Shown: positions 62,980 through 64,000 of the stretch, in pieces
How positions within the stretch are numbered: position 1 is the first letter of the stretch
Layout: each line of letters starts with the position of its first letter
Assembly: GCA_963971535.1 (NCBI GenBank)
Contig: OZ020593.1
Coordinates: 41,695,766 to 41,759,765, forward strand
DNA length: 64,000 nucleotides
Source: Notolepis coatsorum
Taxonomy: Eukaryota > Chordata > Actinopteri > Aulopiformes > Paralepididae
Direction: 5' to 3'
Translations under genes and position numbers: made by a program
Notes under the pieces: generated by a model
Told to the model about the DNA's origin: nothing
The model's database searches: none
The model's input: the letters and a program-made list of their open reading frames with translations, nothing else

Positions 62980-63659
62980 GTGAATATTTTAGGCAACCAA
63001 CTTGTGTTTAGCGTTTCTCTGATTGGCCACTACGCCCCTGTGACTGTGGCAGCGCGAGAGAGCTGCAGCGCGGAAATAGGCTGTCTATTGCCTCGCGCTG
63101 CAGCGCGGAAATAGGCTGTCTATTGCCATTCTCTAAGACAAACTCTAACCTTAACCAGCTCCTTAACAGCGCCTAAACTTAACCCTTCTAACCTTAACCA
63201 ACTCCGAAACAATGCCTAACCTTAACCTTAAGAAACAATGCCTAACCTTAACCTTAACCATAACCAACTCCGAAAGAATATTGCCATTCTCTAAGACAAA
63301 CTCTAACCTTAACCAGCTCCTTAACAGCGCCTAAACTTAACCCTTCTAACCATAACCAACTCCAAAACAATGCCTAACCTTAACCTTAACCAACTCCGAA
63401 ACAATGCTTAAAGTTAACATGCCTAAACTTAACCGGCGAAAGAATGCATGTTAAAAAAAAAATTGAAGGGAATCAAACTTGTCACCAACGGACTGCAGGA
63501 TCCACAGCAAGGCAGCGCTGCCAGTTGAGCTAGTTTTCGATGTTAAAAAAGGGGGGATTACTGCTACATAATGCTGCCGCGACAGAGCTCCGCGGCAGAG
63601 TGGAGCGGCAGCAAGTTGGGCGTGGCTAGACACAAGTTGGTTGCCTTTAATATTTAGGC
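62980..63659. mobile_element. MITE with 11-bp TSD in gypsy gag
   Basis: The ends GTGAATATTTTAGGCAACCA and, inverted, GCCTAAATATTAAAGGCAAC share AATATTnnAGGCAACCAACTTGTGT. The exact 11-bp duplication GACCAGTCCGC is at 62,969-62,979 and 63,660-63,670. Duplications of 9-11 bp suggest a Mutator-like origin. The interior consists of AACCTTAACC-type repeats and has no coding capacity. Confidence 0.85.
63050..63430. repeat. Internal repeats of the MITE, CTAACCTTAACC type
   Basis: GCGCTGCAGCGCGGAAATAG is duplicated at about 63,063 and 63,096. A 65-bp block starting GCCATTCTCTAAGACAAACT occurs at 63,125 and 63,282. Between are CCTAACCTTAACC repeats, resembling but not matching the vertebrate telomere repeat. 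Confidence 0.88.
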
Positions 63660-63670
63660 GACCAGTCCGC

Positions 63671-63805
63671 CCACACCGGAAGCAACGCTTCTGCTCCACG
63701 TACCTCCTCCTCTCGGCGTCGGAGAGCGGCAGCGCTCCAAACTGCATTGGTTCGTCACCCAGTGGTTCGCCTGTATATCGCGGAATGGGATCAGCACCGG
63801 AAGAG
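63671..63805 (-). pseudogene. Ty3/gypsy gag C-terminal part
   Basis: The minus frame reads DEPMQFGALPLSDAERRRYV, then the first Cys pair of a knuckle, CFRCGRTG, where the MITE cuts in; the His and last Cys lie beyond at 62,940-62,968 (HRFGSC). PMQxGxxxLSxxER before a knuckle is usual for Ty3/gypsy gag. Upstream gag is lost at about 63,805, where different repeat sequence starts. Confidence 0.82.
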
Positions 63806-64000
63806 AAAGGGAATGAACGATCGTTCGTGAACGTGTTCGTATTTTGGGCAAACGTGAACTGAACGGATGTTTTTTCCGCTAGATGAACGTAATTGAGAAC
63901 GCGTTCATTCTCAGCGCTGTATAACGGCGTTCAAAAGTGCGTTCATTCTCAGCACTCTATTATAACGGCGTTCAAAAGTATGCCAGATTTCATATGCCTT
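63806..64000. repeat. Unclassified repeat with GTTCATTCTCAGC duplication
   Basis: GGAATGAACGATCGTTCGTGA at 63,809 (one base of which belongs to the junction) is partly palindromic and resembles a DNA-transposon end. GCGTTCATTCTCAGC and AACGGCGTTCAAAAGT repeat twice with a 40-45 base period (63,900-63,980). Runs off the window. Confidence 0.55.

Larger units (their letters stand above)
53666..63805 (-). mobile_element. Chromodomain Ty3/gypsy retrotransposon, with two inserts
   Basis: Minus-strand order from right to left: gag zinc knuckle, protease, RT, RNase H, integrase, chromodomain, polypurine tract and 3' LTR (TGTAACGTTCTGG ... GTAACA read on minus). The chromodomain places it among chromoviruses (sushi-like). 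A 680-bp MITE splits the gag knuckle; a 5.5-kb BEL/Pao element splits the RT. The 5' LTR and most of gag are missing beyond 63,805. Several frameshifts in pol. Confidence 0.92.

Noticed and set aside
63120..63430. Telomeric or interstitial telomere array
   Set aside because: Units are mixed CTAACCTTAACC, not TTAGGG/CCCTAA arrays, and lie between MITE ends with a TSD.

Overview
This window looks like teleost fish nuclear DNA and consists almost entirely of transposable elements. The organism call rests on the mixture: DIRS-type tyrosine-recombinase retrotransposons, a vertebrate-style Ty1/copia with half-tRNA(iMet) priming, BEL/Pao, chromodomain Ty3/gypsy, L2-, L1- and Rex1-like LINEs, long tRNA-headed SINEs, hAT and piggyBac-like short elements, and abundant (CA)n, (TTA)n and (GA)n microsatellites. 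I found no host protein-coding gene that I can name, no rRNA, no functional tRNA gene and no CRISPR array.

Layout. 1-8.8 kb: a broken gag-like zinc-knuckle gene on the minus strand, split by a LINE 3' end, then a 400-bp GA tract, a CpG-rich stretch with promoter-like motifs, and unassigned sequence. 8.8-15 kb: a hAT with an exact 8-bp target duplication (TSD) and a broken BED finger, a 0.4-kb tandem duplication, a hAT-type MITE with an exact TSD, and DIRS-type inverted repeats. 15-22 kb: a LINE carrying a SINE and a piggyBac-like element, apparently inserted near the 5' end of a degenerate DIRS element. 22-27 kb: a LINE (here called family A) split by an L2-clade LINE with an open 566-codon reverse transcriptase frame. 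27-33 kb: a hAT MITE and two palindromic TTAA-flanked MITEs, each interrupted by copies of the same SINE family. 33.6-43 kb: a third palindromic MITE split by a Ty1/copia element that itself carries a fold-back element, an L1 and a family A tail; a solo LTR sits further along the same MITE. 44-50 kb: a second family A copy, nested hATs and microsatellites. 50-53.6 kb: mostly unassigned. 53.7-63.8 kb: a minus-strand chromodomain Ty3/gypsy interrupted by an apparently intact-ended non-autonomous BEL/Pao element and by a MITE with an 11-bp TSD.

The genes do not form a pathway; the order of insertion is the story. TSDs and conserved protein junctions allow many events to be ordered relative to each other. 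The most notable item is the BEL/Pao element (56.5-62.0 kb): its two 570-bp LTRs look identical and its gag-protease frame is open for about 1,160 codons, but nearly all of the reverse transcriptase, RNase H and integrase are missing. It looks like a recent insertion mobilised in trans. I found no evidence of an undescribed defence or regulatory system.
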